From NCBI GenBank assembly GCA_028565635.1, contig JAOXYB010022570.1, forward strand, positions 1 through 16,861: a DNA stretch of 16,861 bases. The letters run 5' to 3'. A program made the translations under genes and the position numbers. The stretch is from Phoronis ovalis. Its lineage: Eukaryota; Phoronida; Phoronidae. Of the stretch, positions 15,241-16,861 are shown one piece after another. The notes under the pieces were generated by a model. It was given only the letters and a program-made list of their open reading frames with translations. It was not told the DNA's origin and searched no databases. Positions within the stretch are counted from its first letter, which is position 1; each line of letters opens with the position of its first letter.

Positions 15241-15440
15241 TTAAGAAATAAGAAGGAGAGAGACATGGGCTACGACCTACCACCCATTTACGACAGTCTT
15301 TTGAGGTCAGAACGTCATGTGACCTCTTCCCGCCACAGTTAGTAGGACTGATGAAGGTCTTGTGGTAAGACCGAAAGCTCTCATGGCTTAATAAGTATGA
15401 TTCAGTTTTGGACTAAAATATGTGTTTGATATCTTTTACT
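15241..15440 (+). mobile_element. Probable retroelement/MITE remnant with hammerhead-like motif
   Basis: The composition shifts just after the predicted poly(A) site. The block contains a 7-bp inverted repeat GAGGTCA/TGACCTC (15303-15309, 15320-15326), a 25-codon reading frame MGYDLPPIYDSLLRSERHVT then SSRHS (15265-15342), and the hammerhead-like core at 15348-15376. Penelope-like elements and retrozymes are known to carry hammerhead motifs near their ends, so a remnant of that kind is plausible. The ends are not defined. Confidence 0.4.
15348..15376 (+). ncRNA. Hammerhead-ribozyme-like core (CTGATGA - stem II - GAAA)
   Basis: CTGATGA (15348-15354), one extra A, a perfect 6-bp stem GGTCTT/AAGACC with loop GTGGT, then GAAA (15373-15376). 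The downstream GC...GGCTT can pair as a short stem III ending in a CUU cleavage triplet. Stem I pairing next to the core is not convincing, and the extra A after CUGAUGA departs from the consensus, so activity is doubtful. Confidence 0.4.
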
Positions 15441-16861
15441 GACTCGAAATAAGATAGAATGAACATTTATGCTGATATGCCTCAAATATTATTTAGAAAT
15501 AAAAAGCAAATTGACTTGAACAAGACATTTTTATTGGTTACCTTAAAATATATACATAACCGCCTTGTTCAAGAGTATAACCAGTGACCAAATGTAATAA
15601 ATATTCCATAAAATAAATATTCTGAAAATTAAACTGCAAAACAACTAATTTCACTGCGTACGTTTTCCAAATCCTTTTATCAATCAAATCCCATAAATGT
15701 CCAATAGCCTAACAAATTTAGAGTAAATGATGATTAAATTGCAGGTAAAAAAATCATCAGCGGAATTGAAGTGTTTTACAGTTTGCTTGTGTTTATCATT
15801 CATGCGTCGGCAGCAAAAACATTCCCTTATATCAAGGTAGAGCCTGGTTGTGAAATATAGAGATATAAACTTGAAATTCATTTATACTTATAAAGCAGTC
15901 ACACATGCCATAGATGTCCTCTCATTTTTAAAAATAAAAATGCAAAGTAAACAAGACATTTATATATAATCCATAGTCGAAAAATCATTCAACGGTGGAA
16001 CCAAATAAACAGAACATTTTCGGAGTATTGTCGCTTCTTCATTTCTATTTCTTTAACAATAAACCAACTTTTACTCTTCGAAAATAAATTCAAGTTTATA
16101 CTCGAGAACAAAACCTGATTTGTATTTCATTTCTTACGACTGATAACCACCCTAGAAGTAACATCATAATTTTGTCTAAAATTGTCATTAGAAATTAAAA
16201 TTCGCCCCTATGGATTACGAGCATAAGAGACTTTTGTAAGCGAACTTCCTGTTGCCGTATGCGTATGTCGTTCATATAGAGCTAGATCACACAGAGCGCA
16301 CTCATGGCGACTACCACAATAAAGCCAAGTATACATTGTCAAGGATATTTATAGTTTAATTGGTCAATTCAATAGTATTTTCGTCTGACAAAATATATTG
16401 CCTATATGTGATATAGCAGCAGTAATGCTTTCCTGTTTGCATTCCCTGTACCTAGCTACCGTAGCATTTTTAGAAGAAGACGTTGTCCACCAAGTCCACT
16501 GCTCAATCTTTTCAATCAATGTAACATTTAGCAGATCTAACTCATTTTGATAGCCGCATTGTATTCCTATACAAATAATCGAACATTTTAAACTGGCAGA
16601 AGTATATGTATTGACAGATGTAAAGATGTTAAAAAATTACAAGAATATTGCATCTTGTATATTTTTACGAAAGCACGCACCGAGTCTGTTCGCCATAAGG
16701 ATGTTAGTAATACAGTAATTATTGTTTTAAAATTATCTCAGAACACATTTTTGATAAAAATCTCAAGTTTATCAAATATATCAGTGTAATGACAGTGGCT
16801 CCATCTATATTGTATTGATACATATACTGATTTACATAATAAAGAGAGTGTATTGATATTC
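15441..16861. other. Downstream intergenic region
   Basis: AT-rich; apart from the inverted repeat at 15516-15572, no coding, RNA or mobile feature is supported on either strand. Confidence 0.5.
15516..15572. repeat. Interrupted inverted repeat
   Basis: TTGAACAAG (15516-15524) pairs with CTTGTTCAA (15564-15572). Inside it GGTTA (15536-15540) pairs with TAACC (15557-15561). A related AACAAGACATTT word recurs near 15950. Confidence 0.6.

Noticed and set aside
16304-16354. ATGGCGACTACC... start-like sequence, 16 codons
   Set aside because: Good start context but the frame closes at once and no donor site follows in a sensible place.
1-16861. tRNA, rRNA or SINE with tRNA-type A/B boxes
   Set aside because: No GGTTCGAATCC-like B box with a matching A box and cloverleaf was found on reading both strands by eye.

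Overview
The window is intron-rich, AT-rich animal DNA. Exons are short, with canonical GT/AG borders, and are separated by introns of 0.27 to 4.5 kb that are full of microsatellites, MITE-like elements and decayed dispersed repeats. The one recognisable gene is a homologue of the dNTP triphosphohydrolase SAMHD1. Protein divergence from vertebrates and repeat style suggest a marine invertebrate, possibly a mollusc; this taxonomic guess is weak.

The + strand carries the 3' half of the gene in eight coding exons: 3704-3868, 4422-4513, 7347-7403, 7818-8013, 8403-8546, 13073-13177, 14097-14240 and 14512-14553. Together they are 945 nt in consistent phase: 314 codons plus a TAG stop. They correspond to human SAMHD1 from about residue 300 to the CDK-site region near T592. 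The HD-domain N-terminal half and any SAM domain are not in the 3.7 kb upstream, so they lie outside the window or are missing. A poly(A) signal at 15170-15175 gives a 3'UTR of about 0.63 kb.

Layout: 1-3703 is a non-coding upstream flank or intron with MITE copy 1 (1183-2026). 4514-7346 is an intron with a compound minisatellite (4759-5205), strong hairpins near 6.1 kb, a minus-strand exon-like relic (6192-6390) and a diverged tandem duplication (6.8-7.15 kb). 8547-13072 is the largest intron. It holds several copies of a dispersed repeat of about 300 bp and MITE copy 2 (9977-10764), which is inverted relative to copy 1. 15241-15440 looks like a transposon remnant carrying a hammerhead-ribozyme-like core. 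15441-16861 has no supported gene.

The main leads are: (1) inverted MITE copies flanking five exons whose summed length (654 nt) is a multiple of three, suggesting pre-mRNA dsRNA or back-splicing; (2) a stop codon that could also be an alternative 3' splice site, swapping a TP-containing C-terminus for a Lys-rich tail; (3) replacement of specific allosteric-site and redox residues in an otherwise well conserved SAMHD1; (4) the hammerhead-like motif.
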